Positions 37,003-46,546 of a stretch of DNA of 64,000 bases are shown piece by piece. The position numbers and the translations under genes were made by a program. Each line of letters opens with the position of its first letter. Positions within the stretch are counted from its first letter, which is position 1. The notes under the pieces are model-generated. The model was not told the DNA's origin. It saw nothing but the letters and a program-made list of their open reading frames with translations, and searched no databases. Source of the DNA: Bin87 sp965261925 (GTDB lineage Bacteria; Chloroflexota; Dehalococcoidia; Lucifugimonadales; UBA3495); the NCBI GenBank assembly GCA_965261925.1, contig OZ253486.1, positions 3,348,001 through 3,412,000 on the forward strand, written 5' to 3'.

Positions 37003-37152
37003 TTACAGTTTTCGCCCGCCCTTGACAGGCTGGGGGTTGGGACGAGCCTCCAGGTCGTTGCCGCCCGTAAGAAAGACGGCGACCGCAACGATCGCCAGTA
37101 CGGCGCACGCTATGGCGAGACGCCATCTGATGCGAAACACGTTGGTTGGCAT
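37003..37152 (-). CDS. Small membrane peptide with IS21-derived C-terminus
   Basis: 49 residues from ATG 37152, with GGAGG 9 nt upstream. Structure: basic start (MPTNVFRIRWR), one membrane helix (LAIACAVLAIVAVAVFL), then a short tail. The last codons and the TAA (37003-37027) lie inside the IS21 right tip, so the original gene was longer and the present tail VKGGRKL comes from the IS. Confidence 0.5.
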   Translation of the reverse strand: MPTNVFRIRWRLAIACAVLAIVAVAVFLTGGNDLEARPNPQPVKGGRKL

Positions 37153-37255
37153 GGGTGATTTCCTCCATAGTTGACGAGGGTGTCGTTACATGCGGTTTCG
37201 GACGGAATCTGACGATGCGCCCAACAGGGCGAACACCGTACGGGGAGGATGGCAT

Positions 37256-37588
37256 CTAGGGAACGGGTCCCGGAGCGTCCTCATGGTTCGGGTCTGCGGA
37301 TTGACCTCTCCGCGACCGGCGACGGACGTAATACGTCGCTGCGATCAGTACAGCTAGAAATACGAAGAATGTGTAATCATAAAATGCCATGCCACCGGGT
37401 ACGCTGACGATGCCGGTCAGCACACCGATGACCAGTCCTACGCATACTCCCCTGATCTTTGAATTTCTGGATGTTTTGCGGATCGGCAGTGTCCCAGCCA
37501 TGATCGGTGGCAGGGCGAACACCACTGTCAGCAACCCTGACACTACCCAAAAAACCTCTATGGGAAGTGTCGCGTCCACGCCTATCAC
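37256..37588 (-). CDS. Small multi-pass membrane protein
   Basis: 110 residues. GTG start 37588 with AGGAGG 9 nt upstream. Three hydrophobic segments (VFWVVSGLLTVVFALPPIMAG, VCVGLVIGVLTGIVSV and YTFFVFLAVLIAATYYV), then a basic Arg-rich tail. No family is recognised. It is on the same strand as the peptide gene at 37003, 103 nt apart, and could be co-transcribed. Confidence 0.6.
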   Translation of the reverse strand: MIGVDATLPIEVFWVVSGLLTVVFALPPIMAGTLPIRKTSRNSKIRGVCVGLVIGVLTGIVSVPGGMAFYDYTFFVFLAVLIAATYYVRRRSRRGQSADPNHEDAPGPVP

Positions 37589-37891
37589 GATTGAGCACCT
37601 CCTGATGGGGTTCCGTACGCCAATAACATGGTCGTCACTACGCTCCCTTTTTGTGTTAGGTGCCGGTCTGTAGCGGTTAGACTGGCCATACGTCCAGAAC
37701 CAGCGTCGGGGCCGTTGCTACCTCTTATCGTCATGCACTGACCTCCTAAACTAAAGCCAAGGTGAAATGCGCAGATGGTGGGGGTCAAACGATGGAGCCG
37801 GGTCGTTCTCCAAGTACGGATGAGAAGGATTCACGGGCTTAACCCAGCTGATCATCATCGCCACTTAAATGTACATCCCATCTTGGCTTTA

Positions 37892-38814
37892 GAACCCCTA
37901 ACAGAAAGAGGTCCAGCGTCGGAAGCAGATGATCGAACACCCGATGGACAGGAAGGCTTCATGAATGTCGGCGCGGCGCTGGTAGCGCACCCGCAGCCGG
38001 CGGAACTGGTGCAACCACCCCAGGGTCCGTTCCACCACCCAGCGGTACACTCCCAGCCTGCTGCCGTGTCGCGCCCCGCCGAGCCAGGGAGGGCGCGATG
38101 TGGCGCCTGCGCAATTCCTGGCGCTGCTGCCGGGAGTCATAGGCCCGGTCGGCGTACAGCCGCTGGGGCCGGCGACGGGGACGGCCCCGTTGACCGCGCA
38201 CCGGCGGCACGGCCTCCACCAGGGGCAACAACTGGGTTACGTCGTGGCGATTGGCCCCGGTCAGGATGGCCGACAGAGATGTTCCGTTGGCCTCGGTGAG
38301 CACGTGATGCTTGCTCCCGGGCTTGCCCCGGTCCGTAGGAATGGGGCCGGTCTTTTTCCCCGCCACCCACGGCCCGCACCGACGCGCTGTCCACGCAAGC
38401 CCGGGATCAGTCCAGGCGGTCCGCACCGTGCAATCGGGACAACAGCGTTTCGTGGAGCTTCTGCCACACTCCGGCTTGCTGCCAATCCCGCAGCCGGCGC
38501 CAGCAGGTCATCCCGGAACCACAACCCATCTGTTGGGGCAGCATCTCCCAGGGGATGCCGCTCTTCAGTACGAACAGAATGCCAGTCAGCGCCTTGCGGT
38601 CGTCCAGCGGCTGGCGTCCCGGATTGCGGAACCGCCGAGGTTTGGGGGCGGGCAGCAGCGGTTGTAGGATCTCCCATAGTTCGTCGCTGACCAAAGGTTT
38701 CGCCATCGAACACCACCTCCCGCTTCCGCCTACATTATGCCACCGCAACGAAATGAACTTACCGAGAGGTTAGCCCCTTGATTATGGATTAGCAAGCCAT
38801 TTTGTTAGGGGTTC
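37892..38814 (-). mobile_element. IS5-family element, copy 3, inside the MITE
   Basis: Inverted repeats GAACCCCTAACA and TGTTAGGGGTTC, with target duplication TTA (37889-37891 and 38815-38817). It carries a damaged transposase. Confidence 0.9.
37898..38706 (-). pseudogene. IS5-family transposase, with a stop and frameshifts
   Basis: Starts MAKPLVSDELWEILQPLLP. It runs to a TGA after LHGADRLD, resumes in the same frame with VDSASVRAVGGG (first Asp), then shifts at GGGGAAAAAGACC and continues KHHVLTEANG, YADRAYDSRQQRQELRRR (second Asp). A further shift leads to YRWVVERTLGWLHQFRRL (Glu). At least one stop and two shifts are present. The A-run position is where IS427-type elements frameshift, but the stop codon means it is probably dead. 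Confidence 0.8.
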
Positions 38815-38822
38815 TTAGTTTA

Positions 38823-39042
38823 TATTGAAACGACACATTTAGGACGCGACACCTGCCACTGGCCCATTCCCTTCTCAAATATACGTCGGCTAACTGTCAG
38901 AACAATCCTTTCTTTACGAAGATTTCCCAAAGCAGCACGTCAAGCCATCGTGGTAATATTAATGGCTGGTTCGAGTCTTCTTAGGTGGGCCGGACTGGGA
39001 AAGTGACCGGCAACGGGCAAATATTTGGAGACGGGCAGGCGC
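38823..39042. other. Intergenic, nothing recognised
   Basis: Between the MITE and the NHL gene. No terminator-like hairpin or gene was seen. Confidence 0.4.
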
Positions 39043-40041
39043 CTACAAGTTTATTGAGGGTTCCTCGTAATCCTTTAGCTTGTTGTAGATTTGAAGCCGG
39101 TGATGGTAGGACTCCAAAACTATGATCCGGTCGTCTGCGTCAACGTTGACAGCCACTGGCCGCCGGAACCGCCATTCAGGCTCCAGATCTGTCCGCCGCC
39201 TGGCTTTGATGATATCCGGATTGGCATCGATGTAGGTCTGGGCCCATGGCGAAGGCTCTTGGGCGTCACCGACCAGCGCCGTAATATATTGGCCGTCGGC
39301 GGCGTAGATCTGGACTCGGTGGTTCCCCCAGTCAGTTACGTATACATCTCCATCTGAGTCCACAGCTACACCGGATGGCCCTTTGAGCGAACCCACCCCG
39401 GTGCTGGAGCCTTCGAACTTAACGAGCAACTCTCCAGTAGGGGCGAATTTTTGCACCCGGTTATTTCCCCAATCCGCGACGTAGATGTTGTCCTGACGGT
39501 CGATGCAGATGCCCCATGGCATCTCCAGATCTCCGTCACCGCCACCTCGCTTCCCGAATTTGGACTGAAACTCACCGATCTGGCTGAAACTCTGCACCCG
39601 GTGATTCAAGCTGTCCACCACCCAAATGGTTCCCCGGGAGTCGAAAGCAATTCCTGACGGTCCGTTTAGCTGCCCGTCTCCGCTGCCGGACCTGCCCCAG
39701 TGATATCGATAACTACCCTCTTCACTGTAAATGGTTACCCGGTTGAGATACTCGTCCGAAACGAACACTCGGCCGTGACGGTCCAAATCAATTGACCGGG
39801 GCCAAACGAAGCGCCCGTCTTCCTCGCCGACGGAGCCGAACTGTCCTTGAAACTCGTGGTCAAAGTTGATCTTGGTGACACGCTGACCCAATTGTTCCAC
39901 ACCGCGGCTCAACACATACATTCGACCGTTCGGTCCCAGGACGAAATCTTGGGGAGCCCAAAATCCGAAGCCGGCCTGACTGTACATGCCTATGCAGTAG
40001 CTGTAGTCATACACCCGGCCGGCGGCGACGGTGGTCAGCAT
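39043..40041 (-). CDS. NHL-repeat beta-propeller protein
   Basis: 332 residues, with about six NHL blades. Each has the pattern GPSGIAFDSRGTIWVVDSLN then HRVQSF, or close to it (MPWGICIDRQDNIYVADWGN, GPSGVAVDSDGDVYVTDWGN). No signal peptide or membrane helix is obvious. NHL propellers bind proteins or small ligands. It begins 36 nt after the DUF1501 stop and has GGAGAGG upstream, so it is the third gene of the DUF1800-DUF1501-NHL operon. Confidence 0.85.
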   Translation of the reverse strand: MLTTVAAGRVYDYSYCIGMYSQAGFGFWAPQDFVLGPNGRMYVLSRGVEQLGQRVTKINFDHEFQGQFGSVGEEDGRFVWPRSIDLDRHGRVFVSDEYLNRVTIYSEEGSYRYHWGRSGSGDGQLNGPSGIAFDSRGTIWVVDSLNHRVQSFSQIGEFQSKFGKRGGGDGDLEMPWGICIDRQDNIYVADWGNNRVQKFAPTGELLVKFEGSSTGVGSLKGPSGVAVDSDGDVYVTDWGNHRVQIYAADGQYITALVGDAQEPSPWAQTYIDANPDIIKARRRTDLEPEWRFRRPVAVNVDADDRIIVLESYHHRLQIYNKLKDYEEPSINL

Positions 40042-40077
40042 ATCCCCTCTCCTGCGAACTATTTTGGGATCCTAAAG

Positions 40078-41220
40078 CTACACGAAGGACATTTGCTCGA
40101 AGTGTCCACCGACGATAGGTACAGGGTCGAGTCCCAGCCACTTTTCCGCCAAAGTGGAGTAGAAGCCACGGAAATCATAGTTGGGCTCCAGGTCTCCCTG
40201 AGTGAGATCCCCGGGTTTCAGCGACGGATAGGTCCCGTACATTCCACCATTCACCCGTTCGCCAATGGCGAACGCTACCCCAGCCGCTCCGTGGTCTGTA
40301 CCAGTGCCATTATCGCGGACGCGGCGCCCGAACTCGCTGAACAACATAATAACCACCTCGTTTGAGGCGTCGTGCTCACGCAGGTCGGCGAAGAAGTCGC
40401 GTATGGCAACGGAAATTTCCGTCCAAAGTTTTTCATGTGGTCCCAGCTGGTCATAGTGGGTGTCGAAGGGCCCGTGGGAGGTGTAAAAGATCTGGGTGCC
40501 CAGGCCGGCCAGATGCACTTGGGCCACGTCTCTGAGGCGCCTCGCGATGGCATTATTGGCGTACTCTACGTTTGAAGAATAGGTTTCGGGAGCAACCCGG
40601 ATGATGTCGGCTCCTCGCAACGCATCCCGTCCTGCCTGTCCCAGATATTCCATGGTCGGTCCGGCGCCGATGGTGGGAGAGTACATGCGGGCAAAGGTCT
40701 CCAACAACTGGATCCGATCTTGCTCGGAGGCGATTCCCGGATTCGATGAGAGTACACCGTATGAAGGAAGGTGGTTGACAGAAGTAACAGGAACCCCCTG
40801 CATGACCAGTGCCCGAGGCAGGCCCTGGCCCAAGTTAACTCCCTTCAGCACGTTCTCGCCGCCAGGATCCAAGTCCCGGACGACCTTGGCGAGCCAGCCG
40901 TTAATACCGATGGAATCCGGCTCGCAGGTATGCCAGATGTCCATGGCACGAAAGTGCGAACGGGGTGAATTTTCAAACCCGATTCCGTGAATGATCGCCA
41001 TGTTGCCCTGGTCGTAGATTTCTTTCAACGGCTCCGAATCGGCCCGGAATGCCAGTTGGCCATTTATGGGCAGCATTTGGTCTTCAGGGATATGGACCTT
41101 GGGCCGGTTATCCCAATACAGGGGATTGCTATAAGGAACAATTGTATTGAGATAGTCGTTGGCCCCAGTTAGCTCCAGTACGACCAGCACGGGGTCTTTA
41201 TGGGTTGATGCCATTTTCAT
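40078..41220 (-). CDS. DUF1501 family protein
   Basis: 380 residues. DUF1501 proteins belong to the alkaline-phosphatase/sulfatase fold and are usually exported. Visible family parts are VLELTGANDYLNTIVPY, IIHGIGFENSPRSHFRAMDI, GPFDTHYDQLGPHEKL, LFSEFGRRVRDNGTGTDHG and GGMYGTYPSL. There is no evident twin-arginine signal, unlike many members. It lies 29 nt downstream of DUF1800, a pairing found widely. The exact reaction is unknown. Confidence 0.88.
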   Translation of the reverse strand: MKMASTHKDPVLVVLELTGANDYLNTIVPYSNPLYWDNRPKVHIPEDQMLPINGQLAFRADSEPLKEIYDQGNMAIIHGIGFENSPRSHFRAMDIWHTCEPDSIGINGWLAKVVRDLDPGGENVLKGVNLGQGLPRALVMQGVPVTSVNHLPSYGVLSSNPGIASEQDRIQLLETFARMYSPTIGAGPTMEYLGQAGRDALRGADIIRVAPETYSSNVEYANNAIARRLRDVAQVHLAGLGTQIFYTSHGPFDTHYDQLGPHEKLWTEISVAIRDFFADLREHDASNEVVIMLFSEFGRRVRDNGTGTDHGAAGVAFAIGERVNGGMYGTYPSLKPGDLTQGDLEPNYDFRGFYSTLAEKWLGLDPVPIVGGHFEQMSFV

Positions 41221-41249
41221 ATCCTTCTACATCAATTGTATGCGCTTGC

Positions 41250-42665
41250 CTAGGCAAACTGGTATTCTCGCGAGGCGGCAATCAAGGTCAAGATCTTGCT
41301 CACATTGGACATTGTAGCCCTGAATTCTTCGTGGGTGCTCCAAGCTAGATCGCCACATTTTTCGGCATGGGCAATCAATTCAGAGTGGGTCGCCCTACTG
41401 AATTCCAACGGTCCCATCGCATCGAGACAAGCTTCCACTATCGCCTGGGGGGAATAATCCCCATGCACATGCACATTCACCAACACCCGTTTGACGATAG
41501 CCTGCACGCCGGGTAGTGAGATGTCTCCAAATATCCTCGCGGCAAAGTTCACCCGGCGCATCAAAACGCCGGGGTCGATCCATTCTGAGCCTGTGTGCCA
41601 ACCCTCCACGCTGGGAGGATTGAGCAGCGCCTGTCCCTGCCAACCGCACTCCAACGCCAGATCGTTGAATCCTGGCTTGAAGCCTTTATAGTTGCCCGCC
41701 ATACGCACAGTGCCAACGATCAATTCAGCCGGGCTTTTCACCCGGGCGAAGCGGGCATTCTTGAAGAACTCTGAGTTGAACAACGCTCGTAAAATAGACC
41801 GGATGTCGCCACGGGATTCATTGTAGGCATCCACCAACAACTCGATGGCTTCAGGGTCAACTGGTGGTGTAATGTTCCAACTGGCGACATGGGGCTCGTC
41901 GGCGACGAAGAATCTGTAGAGGTGACGGGCCAGGAACCGGGCCGTAGCCGGTTGATCCGCAATAATGTCCGCGATGTCTTCGCCATTGAAGTTCCCGGTA
42001 TACCCCAGGAAGGTCTTCTCCCGATCGTCGTGGTCCTCAGGTTTGTAGTCGAATAGCCAGTGGAAACGACCGTAAGGATTACGGGGAATCTTTGGGGCAA
42101 TCGTCCATCCGGTAAAGGCCCTGGCTGCTTCCCTGATATCATCCTCTGAGTAGTTTCCGACTCCGAGGGAGAAAAGCTCCAACAGCTCCCGCCCCCAGTT
42201 TTCATTTATGGCACCGTCACGATTTCCGTGGTTGTCCAACCAGAAGATCATGGCTGGCGACTTTGCAACCTCTACCAGGAGGTCGCGGTAAGTACCCAAT
42301 CCGTATTCACGGAAGATGGCAATCTGGCGAGTCAGCTCCAGTGGATTGTCCACCTTGGAGTTGCTGGTGGCGAACAACTGATGCCAGAAGAGGGCCATCT
42401 TCTCTTCCAGAGGACGTTTGGTGTTGATCATCCGGAACACCCAATTGGCCTGATTTATTGGCAGCGCCCCGGCCCCCTCATAACCCGGGAAGAACCGGTA
42501 CAGCAGTTCGTCGTCTATGGCCGGCTGCCGCTCTGGATACAGAAGCTCCTCGACCACGGCTTCGTAGCCTTTGGAGACACGCTCCTCCAGTTCCTCACGG
42601 GTATCACCGAAGCCTGCCCGTCTCATTAGATGGGCCATCAATCGAATGTCTTCTTGGTGGGGCAT
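41250..42665 (-). CDS. DUF1800 family protein
   Basis: 471 residues from ATG 42665 (GGAGAGG 5 nt upstream). DUF1800 signature parts are HLMRRAGFGDTREELE, KMALFWHQLFATSNSKVDNP, NENWGRELLELFSLGVGNYSE, EAARAFTGWTI, FLGYTGNFNGEDI and LNPPSVEGWHTGSEWI. First gene of the three-gene operon. The function is not established, though the family is common with DUF1501 in bacteria that handle polymers. An IS66 end lies 100 bp upstream. Confidence 0.88.
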   Translation of the reverse strand: MPHQEDIRLMAHLMRRAGFGDTREELEERVSKGYEAVVEELLYPERQPAIDDELLYRFFPGYEGAGALPINQANWVFRMINTKRPLEEKMALFWHQLFATSNSKVDNPLELTRQIAIFREYGLGTYRDLLVEVAKSPAMIFWLDNHGNRDGAINENWGRELLELFSLGVGNYSEDDIREAARAFTGWTIAPKIPRNPYGRFHWLFDYKPEDHDDREKTFLGYTGNFNGEDIADIIADQPATARFLARHLYRFFVADEPHVASWNITPPVDPEAIELLVDAYNESRGDIRSILRALFNSEFFKNARFARVKSPAELIVGTVRMAGNYKGFKPGFNDLALECGWQGQALLNPPSVEGWHTGSEWIDPGVLMRRVNFAARIFGDISLPGVQAIVKRVLVNVHVHGDYSPQAIVEACLDAMGPLEFSRATHSELIAHAEKCGDLAWSTHEEFRATMSNVSKILTLIAASREYQFA

Positions 42666-42765
42666 TACCACCTCTCCGTTTATCGAGCCCAGAACACTAA
42701 GCCAGGCGCCGCTTCACAGCATATTAGGATTGGCCAAGTCGAATGTCAACAAAAAGCCGAAACAG

Positions 42766-42800
42766 GTAACTGTTCAGAGTTGATGAGGCGAATTTGCCGG
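42766..42800. repeat. Solo left end of IS66
   Basis: GTAACTGTTCAGAGTTGATG and the following GAGGCGAATT match the left end of the IS66 at 51366. The rest of the element is absent, and an IS1380 end begins about 30 bp on. Confidence 0.8.
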
Positions 42801-42831
42801 GTCCACGGTCCCGCTGAAAAACACTGGCGCC

Positions 42832-43350
42832 CAAGCTCGAATCCACCGAAGGGAAACGTCAGCGGTAGTCGGACGAGGGATGAAGGGTCAGGGAACGGGC
42901 TGGCGAGGACCTGATGCCGATGAAATGGACGATGCGGGATGTGGACGCCACGCCAGGGGGATGTTGACGGCCCGTGGTAGCGGCGTTGGGAGCGATCATC
43001 AGCGCAAATCGCTGGCGGAGGCGGTCAGGTGCCCAGCCTGGGCGCTGATCGGCCAGGCGTGTGGCGGCATGGTGGACAGGTCAAACGCCGAGGACGGCGT
43101 CAGGAAGGGAGGGGCAGGACTCGCAGTCTCGCCAGGGCAGAGCTGAACTGGTTTTGCCAGGGCCAGCCCTGAGGGAGATGCAGGGTGAGACGGCGTGCTT
43201 TGCGGGTGACGCGTCCGGTCAGGGAGAAGAAGCGTCGTCGGAGGGTCTTGGTGGTCATTACCTGCTCACCCAGACCGATGTATGCTGTCCAGCGCCAGGT
43301 ATGTGCCATCACCTGCACGGCCACCAGGCGCCGTTGGCGGCGAAGCGGCA
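42832..43350 (-). pseudogene. IS1380 relic: left end and transposase C-terminus
   Basis: AGCTCGAATCCACCGAAGGG is an IS1380 end. The minus strand at 43350-43100 reads VAVQVMAHTWRWTAYIGLGE and TKTLRRRFFSLTGRV, the transposase C-terminus. The catalytic part is missing and the relic joins a different repeat at about 43350. Confidence 0.8.
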
Positions 43351-43429
43351 AGGCTGCGAGCTCGGCGTTCCCCGGGCATCTTGAAGAATCCCGGTGTGGG
43401 CAGGTTCTCGTAACGGCTGTTAGGCGAAC

Positions 43430-43620
43430 CAACGAGAGTATCAATAAGGCGGAGGGCGCCGGACGGCGTACGGCCAAACCAGGTCCACCGATGCGTTGCG
43501 GCGGGTCCTTCCGACGACGGTGTCCAGCTATCTCCAATTTCGCGGCTGGATCTGCCAGGAGACCTTGTGCGACCAAAGTTCAGTAACATTTGATTTGAGG
43601 TGATGCGCGGCAAGAGCAAT
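43430..43620. repeat. Inverted copy of the 6546-6760 mosaic
   Basis: Shares GATGCGTTGCGGCGG, GGCTGGATCTGCCAGGAGAC and AACATTTGATTTGAGG with the complement of 6546-6750. It carries the integrase-IS end at 43585-43615. No coding frame. Confidence 0.65.
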
Positions 43621-43726
43621 GGTCGTCTATCAGGTACCACCGAGCAGGCAAAGACCAACAATCCTGTACACCAGTCGTTGCCTGCCGTACCATTGATGTC
43701 ATGCTGCTCACTATCTCTACCACGTA

Positions 43727-45481
43727 TAAGCCCCAATCCACCGAAGGGATGATTGTGGCGGTGTGCTGAAGGGATAAGAAAGTGCCCCGTTGCTTCTGGG
43801 ATAATGGTTTGTGAAACACCAAACCGACCCAAAAGAAGGAGCACCAAATAGATGCTACCACGTAACGACCCCGACCGCATCCAGATCGCCTTCGACGACC
43901 ACCGCCTGGTCAGCAATGCGGCTGATCCTTCCGTCCACCTTGGCACTGCATCTGGGCCTGCCCCAACTGGTTGATCGGCACCTGGACCTGGGCCGTGCCC
44001 CAGGCGGAGCCAACACGGGCGACCAGATCATGACGCTGGTGGCCTCCGCGCTGGCTGGGGGCGACTGCATTGACGACGCCGACGGGTTGCGTGCTGGCAG
44101 GACCGCGCGGGTGCTGGGCTGCGTGGTCAAGGCGCCATCCACCCTGGGCACGTTCCTGCGCAGCTTCCGTTGGGGCCACGCCCGCCAGCTGGATCGGGTG
44201 AGCCGGGAACTGCTGGCCCGGGCGTGGGGTGCCGGAGCGGGACCCGGCGACGGGGAGTTGACCATTGACCTGGACTCCACCATCTGCGAGACCTACGGTC
44301 TGGGCAAGGAAGGCGCCCGCCACCACGGCTACACCGGCCAGCGGGGCTATCACCCGCTGCTGGCCGTCGCCGCCGGCACCGGCGATGTGCTGATGGCCCG
44401 GCTGCGTGAGGGTCGCGCCAACACCGCTCGGGGCGCCGCCCACTTCCTGCGTGAGACGATGGGACGGGTACGCTACGCCGGAGCCACCGGACTACTCACG
44501 GTGCGGGCCGATAGCGGCTGCTATAACCACGCCATGGTGTCCACCTGCCGCCAGCTGGATGCCCGCTTCTCCATCACCATCCGCCAACACCAGAGCCGGC
44601 ACAACCAGATCGAGGCCATGCCTGAGGGGGACTGGACGCCCCTACCCTACTGGATGGACGGTGCTGCCGACGTGGCCGAGACTACCTACATCCCCTTCGA
44701 GAGTGCGCCCGACGCCGCGCCGGTGCGGCGCATCGTCCGCCGGGTGAAGCCCACGCCCGGTTCTCAACTGGCCCTCTTGGTCGACTACAGCTATCACGGC
44801 TTCATCACCGACCGGGACGGAGGCACTCTGGAACTGGAGGCACTCTGGAACTGGAGGCCGATCATCGCCGCCACGCCGAGATCGAGAACGCCATCCGCGA
44901 CCTCAAGTACGGCGTGGGACTGAACCATCTCCCCTCAGGGCGTTTCGCCGCCAAGTCCCCTTGCAATCTACGGCCTGGCTGGCGGTCCAGGTGATGGCCC
45001 ACAACCTGGCCCACTGGGCTGCGCGCATCGGTCTGGGCGAGCAACTGGTCACCACCAAGACCCTCCGACGGCGGTTCTTCTCCATCTCCGGACGGCTCAC
45101 CCGCTCGGCGCGCCGCCTCACTCGGCATCTTCCCCAGCGCTGGCCCTGGGAAAACCAGTTCACTCACGCCTGGGCCCGAGTGCGCGCCGTTCCCCTACCA
45201 GCCTGACGACGCGCCGTCGGCGCCCGATCCGTCCGCCGGACAGCCCATGGGCTGTCCCGCCGACCCATGCCAGCCCAGCCCGCCAGCGCCACTTCCGGCA
45301 TGCCGCCTGGCCGTTTTCGCCTGCCGCCGCCACTGCGGGCCAGTACCTTGCCACTGGCGTGGCCGCCACCGACCGCCCTGAACCACATCTATTGGCGATC
45401 GGGCCGGGCGCGTTCGCCTTTCTTACCCATCATCCCTCACGTCAACGCTAGAACCGCATCCCTTCGGTGGATTCGGGCTAA
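43727..45481 (+). mobile_element. IS1380-family element, second full-length copy (defective)
   Basis: Inverted repeats TAAGCCCCAATCCACCGAAG and the complement of TTCGGTGGATTCGGGCTAA. Its right end has cut the DUF3800 gene at 45483. Confidence 0.88.
43852..45206 (+). pseudogene. IS1380-family transposase, at least three frame breaks
   Basis: Starts MLPRNDPDRIQIAFDDHRLV as in the intact copy at 8413, then shifts near 43917. The long middle frame keeps LTIDLDSTICETYGLG and LTVRADSGCYNH. Near 44823-44856 a 17 bp unit (GGCACTCTGGAACTGGA) is duplicated in tandem and throws the frame. A further disruption is an insertion near 44955 (RFAAKSPLQSTAWLAVQ against RFAANAAWLAVQ). The C-terminus TKTLRRRFFSISGRL is normal. 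Confidence 0.88.
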
Positions 45482-45684
45482 ACCCTAGCGGAGGATTTGG
45501 CCTTATTCAAGAATTTCCTCGGCCGGGAAGACAAAACGTATATGTGGTTTGGTCAACGAAATAACCCCTCGTTCATCTACAATTTGGCCGAGCCGGTTCA
45601 ACTCGTTGACTCGCGGGAGTACCCCGGGGTCCAGATTGCTGATGTTTGGGCTAGTGCTCTGGCTTACGCTTTCAACCATGCTTA

Positions 45685-46546
45685 GAACCTGTCTACGATC
45701 TCTGAAATAGGTTAAGTTGAGACTATTATCAGGGGAGGGGTAATCATGTCTCATTCCTATCCCAGCGACATCAGCCGGAAGCAATTCGCCCGGATTCTGC
45801 CGACGTTGGAGTCGGCCCGCCGCCGGACCAAACCCCGCACCGTGGACTTGTATGACGTTTTCTGCGGCGTGCTGTACCTCTTGAAAAGCGGGTGCCAGTG
45901 GCGAATGCTGCCCGCGGACTTCCCCAATTGGCGCACTTGCTACCAGTATTTCCGGCAATGGAGCGAGCAGCCTGGCCCGGCGAAAGAATCCATTCTGGAG
46001 CAAGTCCTAAAAACAATCGGTTGGCGCGGTCCGGCAAAGCAATGGACGGAAAGAACAGACCAGCTTCCGCATCGTGGACTCCCAGAGCGTCAAGAACACG
46101 GACAGTGCCGATAGCAAGGGCTATGACGCGGGCAAGAAGGTGTCCGGAATCAAGCGTCACATCGCGGTGGACACGCCAGGATTGCCCCATGCGATACCTG
46201 TGACTACCGCCAATGTCACCGACCGAGCTGGGGCTTTGGCGATGTTTGACGAAAACCGAGCCGACCTCAACCAAGTCCAAAAGGTGCTGGTCGACGGGGG
46301 TTACACCGGGAAGCCCTTTGCCGCTGCGGTGCAAAGCCGGTTGGGAGCCGCGGTGGAAGTGGTGAAACGCAACGAACTGCACACCTTCGTGGTGCTTCCA
46401 AAGCGATGGGTGGTGGAGCGATCTTTCGCCTGGCTGGAAAAGTGCCGACGCCTCTGGAAGAACTGCGAAAGGAAGCTCAATACCAGCCTGCAAATGGTGG
46501 TGCTTGCCTTCATGGTGCTAATCCTCAAAAGATCGTAGACAGGCTC
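45685..46546 (+). mobile_element. IS5-family element, copy 4
   Basis: Inverted repeats GAACCTGTCTACGATC and the complement of GATCGTAGACAGGCTC. Target duplication TTA (45682-45684 and 46547-46549). Confidence 0.9.
45746..46538 (+). CDS. IS5-family transposase, two frames
   Basis: The first frame (from MSHSYPSDISRKQFARILP) holds LLKSGCQWRMLPADFPNW. The second frame, entered near 46050 (GGACGGAAAGAACAG), holds FRIVDSQSVKNTDSADSKGY (Asp), VLVDGGYTGKPFA (Asp) and LPKRWVVERSFAWLEKCRRL (Glu). The change needed is +1. Some IS5 groups make their transposase by frameshifting at this place; otherwise it is a mutation. Confidence 0.8.

Larger units (their letters stand above)
33042..37027 (+). mobile_element. 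IS21 copy A, 5'-truncated, with ISNCY nested in its right end
   Basis: Matches 55188-59173 over its whole length, at a constant offset of 22146 bp with only scattered substitutions. The left end and the first codons of istA are replaced by the integrase IS. The right end is split by an ISNCY: CCCGAGC is present on both sides (35343-35349 and 36995-37001). The restored right tip reads through to TTGACA at 37027. Confidence 0.9.
37747..38822. repeat. IS630-type MITE (about 150 bp) split by an IS5
   Basis: Left end TAAACTAAAGCCAAGGTGAA matches the IS630 end at 10162. Removing the IS5 (37892-38814) and one TTA restores the right end as CATCTTGGCTTTAGTTTA, the complement of the left. The element has no coding capacity and could be mobilised by an IS630 transposase such as the one at 10161. 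Confidence 0.8.

Noticed and set aside
36995..37028. 34 bp repeat after ISNCY considered as an independent repeat or attachment site
   Set aside because: The first 7 bp are the ISNCY target duplication and the rest is the displaced right tip of IS21.
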